Shown here: positions 34,086-43,000 of the stretch, piece by piece
Layout of the letters: each line of letters starts with the position of its first letter
Position numbering within the stretch: the first letter of the stretch is position 1
Assembly (NCBI RefSeq): GCF_000340435.2
Contig: NZ_CP011883.2
Coordinates: 248,001-312,000 of the forward strand
Reading direction: 5' to 3'
From: Mycobacterium haemophilum DSM 44634
GTDB taxonomy: Bacteria; Actinomycetota; Actinomycetes; Mycobacteriales; Mycobacteriaceae
Length of the DNA: 64,000 bases
Translations under genes and position numbers: made by a program
The notes under the pieces: generated by a model
Database searches by the model: none
What the model saw: only the letters and a program-made list of their open reading frames with translations
What the model was told of the DNA's origin: nothing

Positions 34086-35426
34086 ATGGGCGATGTTGTG
34101 AACGATCCAGAAGGCGGGCCCGAACGCGGCAACCACTATGGGTTTCCGGTCCGGCTGTGGCGTTTTCTGGACCGGCATCCACCGCCGGGTTTCCCACGGC
34201 TGGGCCACTTTCGGAGCCCCCTGCGGGGGCCGTGGCTGACGTCGGTCTTCGGCGTCGTGCTGTTGGTGACGTTGCCGATCATCATCATTACCGGGCTGCT
34301 GTCCTATGTCGCCTATGCGCCGCAGTTTGGCCAGGCGATCCCCGGTGACGTCGGCTGGCTGCGGCTGCCCGCCTTCACCTGGCCGACCCGTCCACCTTGG
34401 CTGTACCGGCTGACCCAGGGCCTGCATGTGGGGCTGGGCCTGCTGATCATCCCGGTGGTGTTGGCCAAGCTGTGGTCGGTGATCCCTCGCCTGTTCGTAT
34501 GGCCGCCGGCGCGCTCGATCGCCCAGCTACTCGAGCGGGCCTCGGTGCTGATGTTGGTCGGTGGGATCCTGTTCCAGATCGTCACTGGTGTGCTCAACAT
34601 CCAGTACGACTACATCTTCGGGTTCAGCTTCTATACCGGCCACTACTTCGGGGCGTGGGTCTTCATCGCCGGCTTCGTGCTGCATATCGCGGTCAAGATG
34701 CCGCGGATGATCGCCGGGTTGACGTCGATGCCGATGCGAGAAGTGTTGCGCACCAAGCTGACCGACACGCGCCCGGAGCCGCGCGACCCGGATGGACTGG
34801 TGGCCGCCGACCCAGGCAAACCGACGATCAGCAGGCGCGGTGCCCTGGGCTTGGTGGGTGCCGGTGTGCTGCTCATCGGTGTGCTGACAGCGGGGCAAAC
34901 CCTCGGCGGTATCACCCGCGGTGCCGCCCTGCTGTTGCCTCGGGGCCGGGTCCGCAGTCCGGGTGATTTCCCGATCAACAAGACCGCCGCGGCCGCCGGG
35001 ATCACGCCGGATGCCGTCGGCCCGCAATGGCGGTTGGTGCTGCGCGGTGGGCCCGCGGAGGTGGTGCTGGACCGCGCCACGCTGGCTGGTCTACCGCAAC
35101 ACAGCGCGCGGTTGCCGATCGCTTGCGTCGAAGGGTGGTCGGCCGTGGCGACCTGGAGCGGGGTGCCGCTGGCCGAGTTGGCCCGAATGGCCGGCGTCCC
35201 CGGGCCACGCTCGGCACGGGTGATATCACTGCAGCGGGGCGGCGCCTTCGGTGAAGCCATGCTGGCCGCCAACCAGGTCACCGACCGCGATGCGCTGCTG
35301 GCGCTGCGGGTCGACGGCGCTGACCTGTCGTTGGATCATGGGTACCCGGCCCGGGTCATCGTTCCCGCCCTGCCCGGTGTGCATAACACTAAGTGGGTCG
35401 CCGCCATCGAATTCCAGCAGCATTGA
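34086..35426 (+). CDS. Cytochrome b561-like / sulfite-oxidase-like molybdo membrane protein (Rv0218)
   Basis: 446 residues. Four N-terminal transmembrane helices (about 52-78, 110-130, 152-172, 186-206) with candidate heme-b histidines His113, His186 and His200. A fifth helix (about 253-272) is preceded by the twin-arginine motif SRRGAL at 249-254. The C-terminal extracytoplasmic domain (about 290-446) is of the sulfite-oxidase molybdopterin type, with the expected Mo-ligand Cys347 in LPIACVEGWS. Architecture resembles an MsrP-MsrQ pair fused in one chain and suggests Sec insertion of helices 1-4 and Tat export of the cofactor domain. Followed after one base by the Rv0219-like gene. Confidence 0.9.
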   Translation: MGDVVNDPEGGPERGNHYGFPVRLWRFLDRHPPPGFPRLGHFRSPLRGPWLTSVFGVVLLVTLPIIIITGLLSYVAYAPQFGQAIPGDVGWLRLPAFTWPTRPPWLYRLTQGLHVGLGLLIIPVVLAKLWSVIPRLFVWPPARSIAQLLERASVLMLVGGILFQIVTGVLNIQYDYIFGFSFYTGHYFGAWVFIAGFVLHIAVKMPRMIAGLTSMPMREVLRTKLTDTRPEPRDPDGLVAADPGKPTISRRGALGLVGAGVLLIGVLTAGQTLGGITRGAALLLPRGRVRSPGDFPINKTAAAAGITPDAVGPQWRLVLRGGPAEVVLDRATLAGLPQHSARLPIACVEGWSAVATWSGVPLAELARMAGVPGPRSARVISLQRGGAFGEAMLAANQVTDRDALLALRVDGADLSLDHGYPARVIVPALPGVHNTKWVAAIEFQQH

Positions 35427-35427
35427 T

Positions 35428-35988
35428 ATGTCCGGGATACGAAGGCTTTCAACGTGTTTCAAGAATACTTATGGCGCACATCCATTGCATCTGCTGACGA
35501 TGGTGTCCGGCTTCGCGCTGTTGGGCTACATATTGGCGACCTTTAAGCTGGCGGATCTGTGGAATCACGACACGTGGTGGCAGTCGATTGCGGTCTGGTT
35601 TGCCGCCGCGGTCGTTGGCCATGACTTGCTACTCTTCCCGCTTTACGCGCTGATCGATCGCACCCTGGCTCGGGTCGGCCGGCGAGGTCTCTCGGCGGCC
35701 CGACGCCGCCCAGAAGTTCCGGCTCGCAACTACATTCGAATACCCATGCTGGCTGCCGGACTGACGTTGCTGGTTTTCCTTCCCGGCATCATCGAACAGG
35801 GTGCGCCGAAGTACCTGGAGGCAACTGGTCAAACCCAGCAGCCGTTCCTGGGCAGGTGGCTGCTGCTCACCGCAGTGATGTTCGGGATGAGCGCCGTCGC
35901 CTACGTGGCCAGATTGGCGGTCGCCCGTTGGCGAAAGGCCGGACAGGTCCCCGAAGAGCTGGCAAGCGATCCGGTCGATAGCGGATAA
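35428..35988 (+). CDS. Small polytopic membrane protein (Rv0219)
   Basis: 186 residues from the ATG at 35428, one base after the previous stop. Four hydrophobic segments can be seen: LLTMVSGFALLGYILATF, WWQSIAVWFAAAVVGHDLLLF, MLAAGLTLLVFLPGII and WLLLTAVMFGMSAVAYVARL. A His in the second segment could be a cofactor or metal ligand. No named domain recognised. Co-transcribed with the Rv0218-like protein in all mycobacteria I know, so it may be a partner of that redox protein. Confidence 0.85.
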   Translation: MSGIRRLSTCFKNTYGAHPLHLLTMVSGFALLGYILATFKLADLWNHDTWWQSIAVWFAAAVVGHDLLLFPLYALIDRTLARVGRRGLSAARRRPEVPARNYIRIPMLAAGLTLLVFLPGIIEQGAPKYLEATGQTQQPFLGRWLLLTAVMFGMSAVAYVARLAVARWRKAGQVPEELASDPVDSG

Positions 35989-36255
35989 ACAGCGGTGGTG
36001 TTCCGAACAAGCAAACTTCTTCGCGGGAAATGGCGATGCTACACCACAACCCTTCACGCTGCGCGCCCCGCGGCGTTTGGGCCGGGGTACGCTCAGGCCA
36101 TGACGCCGGCGATCGGACCCACCCGCGAACGCGGCTGGGTGGAGTGGTCACTGACTTCATCGAAATATGCTGGGCTGCAGGTACTTCCAGAAACACCTGG
36201 CGGTCGTTGAGGCCGCGCTGGCACCGGTCTGATAGCAAAGGAGCTGAGCAGCGCT
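35989..36255. other. Degenerate gap where lipC and Rv0221 would be expected
   Basis: In M. tuberculosis lipC and the acyltransferase Rv0221 lie between Rv0219 and echA1; here only about 270 bases remain. A short plus-strand frame at 36101-36210 begins MTPAIGPTRERGWVEW, and another reads YFQKHLAVVEAALAPV then stop at about 36181-36230. Both could be ends of a deleted gene, but neither is long enough to identify. Confidence 0.4.
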
Positions 36256-37041
36256 GTGAGCGACGAAAACGGCAGCAACGCCGAACCTGAAGTGCTGGTT
36301 GAACAACGGGATCGGATCCTGATTATCACGATCAACCGGCCGAAAGCCAAGAACGCGGTCAACGCCGCGGTGAGTCGCGGTTTGGCCGATGCGATGGATC
36401 GGCTCGACGGCGATGCCGGGCTCTCGGTGGGAATCTTGACGGGCGCGGGTGGCTCGTTCTGCGCAGGAATGGATCTCAAGGCATTCGCTCGGGGCGAGAA
36501 CGTCATCGTTGAGGGCCGCGGCCTGGGCTTCACCGAACGTCCGCCGGCCAAGCCGCTCATCGCTGTGGTGGAAGGGTTCGCCTTAGCCGGCGGTACGGAG
36601 CTAGCGCTGGCCACCGACCTGATCGTGGCGGCCACGGACTCAGCGTTCGGGATCCCGGAGGTTAAGCGGGGTCTGGTGGCCGGCGGTGGCGGGTTGCTGC
36701 GGTTGCCGGAGCGTATTCCGTACGCGATCGCCATGGAGCTGGCGCTGACCGGTGACAACCTGCCGGCGCAGCGCGCTCACGAGCTCGGGCTGGTCAACGT
36801 CCTAGCCGAGCCGGGAACGGCGCTGGACGCGGCGCTGGTGTTGGCGGGGAAGATCACCGCTAACGGGCCGCTCGCGGTAGCTGCCACCAAGCGGATCATC
36901 ACCGAGTCACGCGGCTGGAGCCGCGACACCATGTTCGCCGAGCAGATGAAGATCCTGTTTCCGGTGTTCAGGTCTAACGACGCAAAGGAAGGTGCGATCG
37001 CGTTCGCCGAGAAGCGCCCGCCCCGCTGGACGGGAACTTAA
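36256..37041 (+). CDS. echA1: Enoyl-CoA hydratase EchA1
   Basis: 261 residues, crotonase fold. Oxyanion-hole segments GAGGSFCAGMDLKAF and EGFALAGGTELALATDL, with the catalytic glutamates expected in GGTELAL and IPEVKRGLV. The conserved C-terminal sequence FRSNDAKEGAIAFAEKRPP is intact. GTG start at 36256 with AAAGGAG about 9 bases upstream. Hydrates 2-trans-enoyl-CoA in beta-oxidation; the physiological chain is unknown. Corresponds to Rv0222. Confidence 0.95.
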   Translation: MSDENGSNAEPEVLVEQRDRILIITINRPKAKNAVNAAVSRGLADAMDRLDGDAGLSVGILTGAGGSFCAGMDLKAFARGENVIVEGRGLGFTERPPAKPLIAVVEGFALAGGTELALATDLIVAATDSAFGIPEVKRGLVAGGGGLLRLPERIPYAIAMELALTGDNLPAQRAHELGLVNVLAEPGTALDAALVLAGKITANGPLAVAATKRIITESRGWSRDTMFAEQMKILFPVFRSNDAKEGAIAFAEKRPPRWTGT

Positions 37042-37283
37042 CCGGTCAGATAGTGCTGCACGGTCGGCCCGGCCGACTCGTTACGCCAGGAGGCCGCCGA
37101 AGCCCAGGCGGCCGCGGCCGGAGAATACCGATGCGCAGCAACCGAATTCAAGGATGGCGGATTGACGGTGCGTAACATCGAATCGCCGGCAGTCCCACTC
37201 ATGCGAGCTATCTTCACGTGTCTCAAACCGTTCATGATGTGACCAACCGCGGGCGTGAAACGACCCCGCCGGCACCGAGGGAT

Positions 37284-37700
37284 TCACGGAAAGAGAGTGA
37301 AGGCCTCGATGTGGCACGGACGGACGATGGTGAAGTGACGGCGGTCGACGGTCGCGATCTCATTGATGCCTAACCGTTCTGCTGTGGTCACCACGGAGGC
37401 GTCTACGGTGCCAAGCGGTAGGTCTCGGTACCGCGCAACGAGTTCGGCGATCCGCAGCCAATCTCCCACGGCTACTGGCTCGACGGTGAACGCACCATCG
37501 GCCAAGTCGCCGAGGAATCGCACTTCAGGTTCGGTGCCTAGCCGGGTACCCAGTAGATGGACCACCTCGGTGATGACGAGTGTCGGGACGATCAACGGGC
37601 CCGGATGGGTCTGCAGAAGCTCCAGCGACGACGCATGGTGGGCGTCGTCGGCGTCGACGTAGGCATACAGGGGGCCCGCATCGACAACAATTGCCCCTAT
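37284..37700 (-). CDS. vapC: PIN-domain toxin VapC with a non-canonical start
   Basis: 138 residues if translation begins at ATA 37700. The PIN fold is complete: VVDAGPLYAYVD (first Asp), ITEVVHLL (Glu), GTVDASVV (Asp) and ATVDRRHF (Asp). It resembles the VapC26-like group. The frame overlaps the vapB stop TAG, where an ATG normally stands, but here the codon is ATA; the next possible starts are an internal TTG at 37595 (losing the first catalytic Asp) or ATT at 37691. So either AUA initiation with translational coupling is used, or the toxin has been silenced. As a type II toxin it would cleave RNA. Confidence 0.85.
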   Translation of the reverse strand: MGAIVVDAGPLYAYVDADDAHHASSLELLQTHPGPLIVPTLVITEVVHLLGTRLGTEPEVRFLGDLADGAFTVEPVAVGDWLRIAELVARYRDLPLGTVDASVVTTAERLGINEIATVDRRHFTIVRPCHIEAFTLFP

Positions 37701-37924
37701 CGTCGGACCTCGGCAGCCAAAATCTCCTCGATACGCTCGGAGACATCGCTACGGCCGCTACGGCCGGCGGCCGCTGCGTTCAGGCGCCGACGGCCACCGG
37801 ACGCGCCAAGGTAGGCCTCGAGTGCTTCACGGCTGACCTCCGAGATCGTCAAATTCCGTCGCCGAGCCTCGTGCCGCAGACGAGCATCCAGCGCGTCAGG
37901 GATCTTGACCGTCGTCCGTTTCAT
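37697..37924 (-). CDS. vapB: Antitoxin VapB (ribbon-helix-helix)
   Basis: 75 residues from ATG at 37924 (MKRTTVKIPDALDARLRHEA), the usual start of RHH antitoxins; an earlier in-frame start at 37951 would lie within the promoter. RHH fold at about 3-45, then a toxin-binding tail ending ERIEEILAAEVRR. No ribosome binding site; a -10-like TATGCT ends about 7 bases before the ATG, so the mRNA is probably leaderless. The stop overlaps the vapC frame. Confidence 0.88.
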   Translation of the reverse strand: MKRTTVKIPDALDARLRHEARRRNLTISEVSREALEAYLGASGGRRRLNAAAAGRSGRSDVSERIEEILAAEVRR

Positions 37925-37925
37925 G

Positions 37926-37937
37926 TATGCCAGCATA
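37926..37937. promoter_or_regulatory. Palindrome TATGCCAGCATA at the vapB start, probable autoregulatory operator
   Basis: A 12-base dyad with perfect 5-base arms (TATGC-CA-GCATA) ends one base before the vapB ATG and overlaps the predicted -10 of a leaderless promoter. RHH antitoxins usually bind such dyads to repress their own operon. Confidence 0.6.
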
Positions 37938-38151
37938 TCCCAGGTGTCCACGGATCAGCGGGTGTGCCCACGGGCACTCATCCCTCATCGGCGCGGTGGT
38001 CAGACCGGATGATCGAGTACGACTTTGTCCGCGAAGCCATGTGAGAAGCGCCGACAGTCTCGACGACCTACGGTTCGGTGGCGTGCCGATGGTGGAGATA
38101 GGCGTTAAACGGTCAGGCGAACTCGACCCCGCGTTCGCCGACGGCACAGTG

Positions 38152-38280
38152 ATGGGCAAGCGCTATTTTGACGAAACCGGTGCCGAGGTGCTGGTGACCA
38201 AGCCCGGGGCGGGAACTCTGAGCGTCGGCCTGACCATGCTGCAGCTCAAAGAGGTCAAACCACTACCGGCCAGCGACTGA
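38152..38280 (+). CDS. Small protein resembling a desulforedoxin-type domain that has lost its cysteines
   Basis: 42 codons from ATG 38152 (MGKRYFDETGAEVLVTK to LKEVKPLPASD); the frame is open further upstream to 37927 with an in-frame ATG at 38089. The C-terminal pattern TLSVGLTMLQLKEVKPLP parallels small actinobacterial proteins of the form YxCxxCGxEVLVTK...TLSCCG.PMxLKE.KPLPASD, which bind a metal with four cysteines. All four cysteines are replaced or deleted here. I read it as a decayed or repurposed copy; the comparison is from memory and needs a search. Confidence 0.45.
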   Translation: MGKRYFDETGAEVLVTKPGAGTLSVGLTMLQLKEVKPLPASD

Positions 38281-38331
38281 CCCTAAGTAACACGGTGCCA
38301 GCCTGTGCCGAGGTACATGCTGCTGCACGAA

Positions 38332-38640
38332 TTACGACGGCGCCTGCATCGTTGCAGCGTTGCTGGCTTCGGTGTTGGCGTATGCCTGCGCACCAGCCCT
38401 CAGTGCCTGCACAAACTGCTCATGAAACGCCGCCAGCTGGGCGCTGACGGCCTGGTATCCCTGAGCGTGCTCACCAAACACCGCCGCGATCGCTGCCGAT
38501 ACCTGATCACCGGCCGCCGCCAGTGCCGCCGTGGTCGGGGTTGCTGCCGCCGAATTGGCCGTGTTAATTGTCGAACCGATCTTCGCCAAGTCTGTCGCGG
38601 CGGCGGTCACCTTAGCCGGTACCGCGCTCACATACGACAT
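38332..38640 (-). CDS. Solitary PE-family protein
   Basis: 102 residues, a PE domain only (MSYVSAVPAKVTAAATDLAKI, then the second helix with FHEQFVQALRAG). The export motif Y-x3-E occurs as YANTE near the C-terminus, so it is a predicted type VII secretion substrate. GGAGG lies 6 bases before the ATG. No PPE gene is adjacent, although PE proteins normally need a PPE partner. Between vapBC and a TetR gene, in a block I do not know from M. tuberculosis. Confidence 0.92.
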   Translation of the reverse strand: MSYVSAVPAKVTAAATDLAKIGSTINTANSAAATPTTAALAAAGDQVSAAIAAVFGEHAQGYQAVSAQLAAFHEQFVQALRAGAQAYANTEASNAATMQAPS

Positions 38641-38781
38641 TCCGCACCTCCGACCCGCCGCGTTGCATCCCGGCGGTCGCCCAGCTCAGGTGATCGTCGA
38701 GCCGTGCGGGAACACCGACATGATACCCCGAACTTCCGTAGCCTATACGGGGTTGCGCTGAACTGTGCTGCAGCCCCGCCG

Positions 38782-39477
38782 TCACCGCCGGGTACCGATG
38801 TGGCCGCCGGTGCCACCGGTTAGGTCCGCGCTGTCTCGAGTATCAGAAATCCCGCTGTGACTAACGAATTCCCTTGCTTTGATTAGGAATTCGAGTTGGT
38901 CGCCAACTTGGTGTAGCGGGTGGACGCTGCGAGTCGCGCGACACAGCACAACCGCGCCTTCGAGTGCGGCAATCGACATGACTGCCAGCGCCGCCGCATC
39001 CGAGTCGCTGAACCCGTCGGTGACGAACGCTCGGGCCAAGGCGGTACACCAGCGGTCCAAGATCGCGCCGGCCTCGGTGGGTAGTTCGGGTGCATCACCG
39101 GCCGAGCCAATCGCGGCTGCCACCACTGGGCAGCCGGCGGTGAAGTCGTCGTTGGTTAGCAGGTGTTCCCAGTACGCGACGAATTTGCGCAGCAGGACCT
39201 TCGCGCCCCGGTCGACCGTGTCATCGATGGTGGTGGTGATGGCATCGCCGGCATACCGCAGCGCCTCGGTCAGAATTTGGTTCCGTCCGTCGGGAAAGTG
39301 GTAGTAGACCGAGCCGCGGGGGGCGCCGCTGCGCGCGAGCACCGCATCGATAGTCACACCTGCAGCGCCGTGCTCGCGCATCACTTCGGCGGCGCTGACC
39401 AGCATCTTGTCGCGGGTGCCACGGCGCTTCGTCGAAGCGGGGTCCCGAGTTGCGCCGCTGGTAGTCGGCACCGTCAT
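38782..39477 (-). CDS. TetR-family repressor (LmrA/YxaF-like), paralogue of the one at 1145
   Basis: 231 residues from ATG 39477; GGGGAGGT lies directly upstream. The recognition helix SGAPRGSVYYHFPDGRNQIL is nearly the same as that of the TetR at 1145-1732, and the C-terminal helices (ILDRWCTALARAF, ALEGAVVLCRATRSVHPLHQ) align with it, so the two are paralogues of one subgroup. A 25-residue tail rich in Ser/Thr/Gly follows. A small open frame precedes it, and a strong palindrome lies at 39672-39687. Its target may be this transcript itself or the gene it once stood next to. Confidence 0.88.
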   Translation of the reverse strand: MTVPTTSGATRDPASTKRRGTRDKMLVSAAEVMREHGAAGVTIDAVLARSGAPRGSVYYHFPDGRNQILTEALRYAGDAITTTIDDTVDRGAKVLLRKFVAYWEHLLTNDDFTAGCPVVAAAIGSAGDAPELPTEAGAILDRWCTALARAFVTDGFSDSDAAALAVMSIAALEGAVVLCRATRSVHPLHQVGDQLEFLIKAREFVSHSGISDTRDSADLTGGTGGHIGTRR

Positions 39478-39493
39478 ACCTCCCCGGCAAGCG

Positions 39494-39622
39494 TCATGCA
39501 GCAGGCGAGTGCCGCAGCGTCGGCCACGGCACGTTGCGCGGGTGCAACCGGCGGGGCCGCCGCAAGTCGGGCATCTCCCGGATGAATCTATGGCCGGCGA
39601 TGTTGAGCTCGATAATCCACAT
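39494..39622 (-). CDS. Possible 42-residue basic peptide upstream of TetR
   Basis: ATG at 39622 preceded by GGGAG five bases upstream; ends TGA at 39494, 17 bases before the TetR start. The product begins MWIIELNIAGHRFIREM and becomes Arg/Pro-rich. The good ribosome binding site and the spacing to TetR favour a real short gene, or the 5' stub of a deleted gene. I do not recognise a family. Confidence 0.35.
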   Translation of the reverse strand: MWIIELNIAGHRFIREMPDLRRPRRLHPRNVPWPTLRHSPAA

Positions 39623-39671
39623 GGTTTCTCCCGGCATGTGCTGCTCATGTGCCGGGCCGCCGGCCCATGAC

Positions 39672-39687
39672 TATGCAAAAAAGCATA
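39672..39687. promoter_or_regulatory. Palindrome TATGC-N6-GCATA upstream of the TetR operon
   Basis: TATGC at 39672-39676 and GCATA at 39683-39687 are separated by AAAAAA; on the minus strand this lies 50 bases before the small ORF and about 195 bases before the TetR ATG. An AT-rich stretch (TATAAAAG) continues to 39694. It is a reasonable TetR operator. The first TetR gene (1145) also has a TATG/ATGC/ATA-rich promoter, though not the same dyad. Confidence 0.5.
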
Positions 39688-39694
39688 TAAAAGC

Positions 39695-40076
39695 GCGATG
39701 CGGTGGTCAAGCCTTTCGTTGCAACGGCTTGATGCACGGAAAATATGCTCGCGGCCGCACGAAAACGTTCGATGAGGAAAGCGGTTCCCCTGCTGAGTAT
39801 GTACGATTACATAATCGGTGCGCGGGTCACCCTCGCGTCAGTGCAGTTGGCGCGCGCACCCGCGCCGCCGTACGTAAACCAAGCGGATCTACCTACTGAC
39901 GATTCGCCAATAACGGTTTGCGGTCGTTAGACTGTGGCTTCACTCCCGACCGTATTACTTCGGTCGTCAACTTGGTTTGGTCGTCGCCGTGGATGCCCAA
40001 CCACCCCCGTGAGTACATGTGCGCTCCTCCATGGGCTCGCGAATCGTCTATTGCACGAAAGGTTGAGCGCGCACAG
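39695..40076. other. Gene-free upstream region of the kinase gene with a dyad
   Basis: No convincing gene. The frames present are short and lack family features. The one clear structure is CGACCG-TATTACTT-CGGTCG at 39947-39966, perfect 6-base arms with an 8-base AT-rich spacer, about 110 bases before the kinase ATG. This is a plausible operator or promoter-associated hairpin. Base composition is lower in GC than in the flanking genes. Confidence 0.5.
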
Positions 40077-43000
40077 ATGGCTGAAGGGTCCACGGCCGAC
40101 AGTTTGGCGTCGGTGCCGAGCGGGATTGCTGCGGAGTTAGCCGCCGCCGGATTCGAGAATGCGCGCCAAGTGGCTCGAGGCGGGGCCGGGGTGATCTATC
40201 GCTGCTACGAGACGGCGCTGGGGCGAAACGTGGCGGTCAAGGTGCTGCCGTCCCATTTTGACGATGATGGCCGGGAGCGGTTTTTGCGTGAGGGTTACGC
40301 GATGGGTGGGCTCTCGGGGCATCCCAACATCGTCAACATTCTGCGCGTCGGTGTGAGCCCCAGCGGGCGGCCCTACATCGTGATGCCCTACCACGCTGCG
40401 GATTCGCTGGCGGTACGGTTGCGCCGGGAAGGGCCAGTGGCCTGGCCGGAGGCGTTGCGGATCGGTGTGAAGCTATGCGGAGCCTTGGAAACCGCGCACC
40501 AGGCCGGCACGTTGCACCGCGATATCAAGCCGGCGAACATCCTGATCAACGATTACGGCGAACCGCAGTTGAGCGATTTCGGGATCGCCCACATCGAAGG
40601 CGGGTATGAAACCGCCACCGGATACTTCTCCGGCACCATCGACTACACCGCACCCGAGGTACTCACCGGAACTCCAGCGACGGTCGCTTCCGACGTTTAC
40701 TCGCTCGGGGCCACCATCTATGCCCTCATTGCGGGCAACGCCGCGCACGAGCGCAACACCGGCGAAGAACTCCTCGCGCAGTACATGCGTATCAGCACCA
40801 CCCGGGTCCCGGATCTGCGTCCCGGTGGAATCCCGGACCCGGTGTGTTCGGCCATCGAGAAAGCGATGTCGGTTGATCCGGCGGAACGGCCCGCCTCAGC
40901 GGCGGAGTTCGGCCGGGAGTTGCAGGCTGCGCAGCGCCGCAACGGCTTGAAACCCGATTCGATGGCCATCACCAGCGCCGGTATCGATGCGGATCGCACG
41001 ATAAGCGTCCCGGCGGATGTCTCTTTGCCGCCGTGCGCCCCGATCAGTGCACCCGGCAGAAAAACACATCCACCGGCTGCGACTGCAGCCTTTCACGGGC
41101 CAACCGCACAATTTAGCGAGCCGCGACTTGCCCACTCTCTTGGCGCTGCGATGGGTCCGCTGGGCGAACCCGGGCAGCCGACGTCACAGATTCCGGCTCT
41201 GCCTCCTAGCTCGACATCGATCAGAGCGCGGGCGATGGCGTGGTTGTCGGCGCCGGGCAAGAAGCAGAATCGCATAGCCTCGGTCGCCGCGGCTGCCGTG
41301 GTGGCGTTGACATTGGTGGTCGGCGGTGTTTACTACGCGCTTCCGCACCGCAATGACATCCATCCAAGTGGCGCAAGTCAACCGGGCACTCAGTGGAAGC
41401 CGATTACCAGCGCGCGCGTCGCGCGTGACGAAGTGGCGGCCACCGAGGCGGACGGCATTATCTGGATCTTCGGCGGGATCCGTAGCGACGGTGCTGTCAC
41501 CGGACAGCAAGAGGGATATGACGCCGATATCAAGAGTTGGACCGATGATGACGATCTGCCGGTTCCGGTCCAGAACGCGATGGCGGTGACTTGGCAAGGA
41601 ACCCCGGTGGTGTTGGGTGGCTGGCGGACGGCCAACGAAAAGCGGTATGCGACCGACCAGGTTTGGCGGGTGATCAACAGTCACTGGGTGCAGTTGCCGC
41701 ACATGTTACAGCCGAGGGCGGCGGCGGCCGCGGCGGTAGTGGGTGACCGCATCGTGGTCGTCGGCGGTGTGGACGCTAGCGGTGCCCTGCTGAACACCAC
41801 CGAGATCTTCGACGGCACCTCGTGGACCCTGGGCGCCCCGATCCCGACCCCGCGCCAGACGCTGGCCGCGGCCTCGGACGGCAAGCTGCTCTACGCGGTT
41901 GGCGGATCGAACGGCAACACCGACCTGACGACCGTCGAGGCCTATGACCCGGCCGGGAAAACCTGGACCACCTTGCCGGCCCTTCCCGAACCACGAAATG
42001 ACGTGGGCGTGGCCATCGCCGATGGACGTCTGGTGGCGGTCGGAGGCGTGTCATCGGGGCAAGTCCTCAAAAGCGTTTCCGCCTTCGATCTGATGGCCAA
42101 AACCTGGGCCGGCTTGCCGGACATGCAGACCGCGCGCCACGGCATGGCGGTCGCGGCGGTGGAGAAGTCGGTGTATGCGATCGGCGGCTCAACTAATGCT
42201 GGCGACAGTCAGCTGACCTCGGCCGCCGAAGAACTGACGCTGCCGCCGCGCAGGGTCCAGCCCGCGTCGCAGTGGCGGACCCTCCCGGACGCACCACACG
42301 CCAGATTGGAGATGGCGTGGGCGGTGCACGACGACAAGATCTGGATCATGGGCGGGCTGCAAGGCGGAGCTGCCCTCACCACCGTCGAGCGATACGACCC
42401 GCAGACCAGAACCTGGCGCGCCGGGCCGTCATTGCCCATCGCTTTGCATCATGCGACGGCGGTGACCTACCACGGCGAGGTGGTCATCATCGGGGGTGCG
42501 ACCGGCAACACCGACGACGCGTCCAACAAGGTGTTCGTGTTGCGTGGCGGTGGCTGGGTGGAGCTGCCCACCCTCAGACACGCTCGGTGGGCAGCGGCGG
42601 CCGCGGTGGTTGGCGACGAACTCGTGGTGGTCGGCGGGCAGAACGCCAATCAGCTGGTCCCGCAGACCGAGGTTTTCGACGGCAGCTCGTGGAAGGATGC
42701 GGCCAACATGCCTACCCCCCGCGAACACCTGGCTGCGGTGTCGGACGGCAGCTACGTGTACACGATCGGCGGGAGGTTCCTGTCCGCCGACAGGGCCTCC
42801 GCGGCGTTTGAACGGTTCGACCCGAAGTCGGGGGCGTGGATAAAGCTGCTGAGCATGCCAACCAGTGACGAAAGCTTCGGCGCGGCGTTCCTTGATGGCC
42901 GAATCGTGGTGGTCGGTGGCGAAGAGCCGACGCAGGTGCTGGGAGTCGCCGAGATGTACGACATCGCCGATGGGAAATGGAGTACCTTGCCCCCCATGCC

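Noticed and set aside
37042..37283. Plus-strand frame LRQEAAEAQAAAAGEYRCAA downstream of echA1
   Set aside because: Ala/Glu-rich and short, with no start signal and no family I can recognise; it may be a remnant but cannot be supported as a gene.
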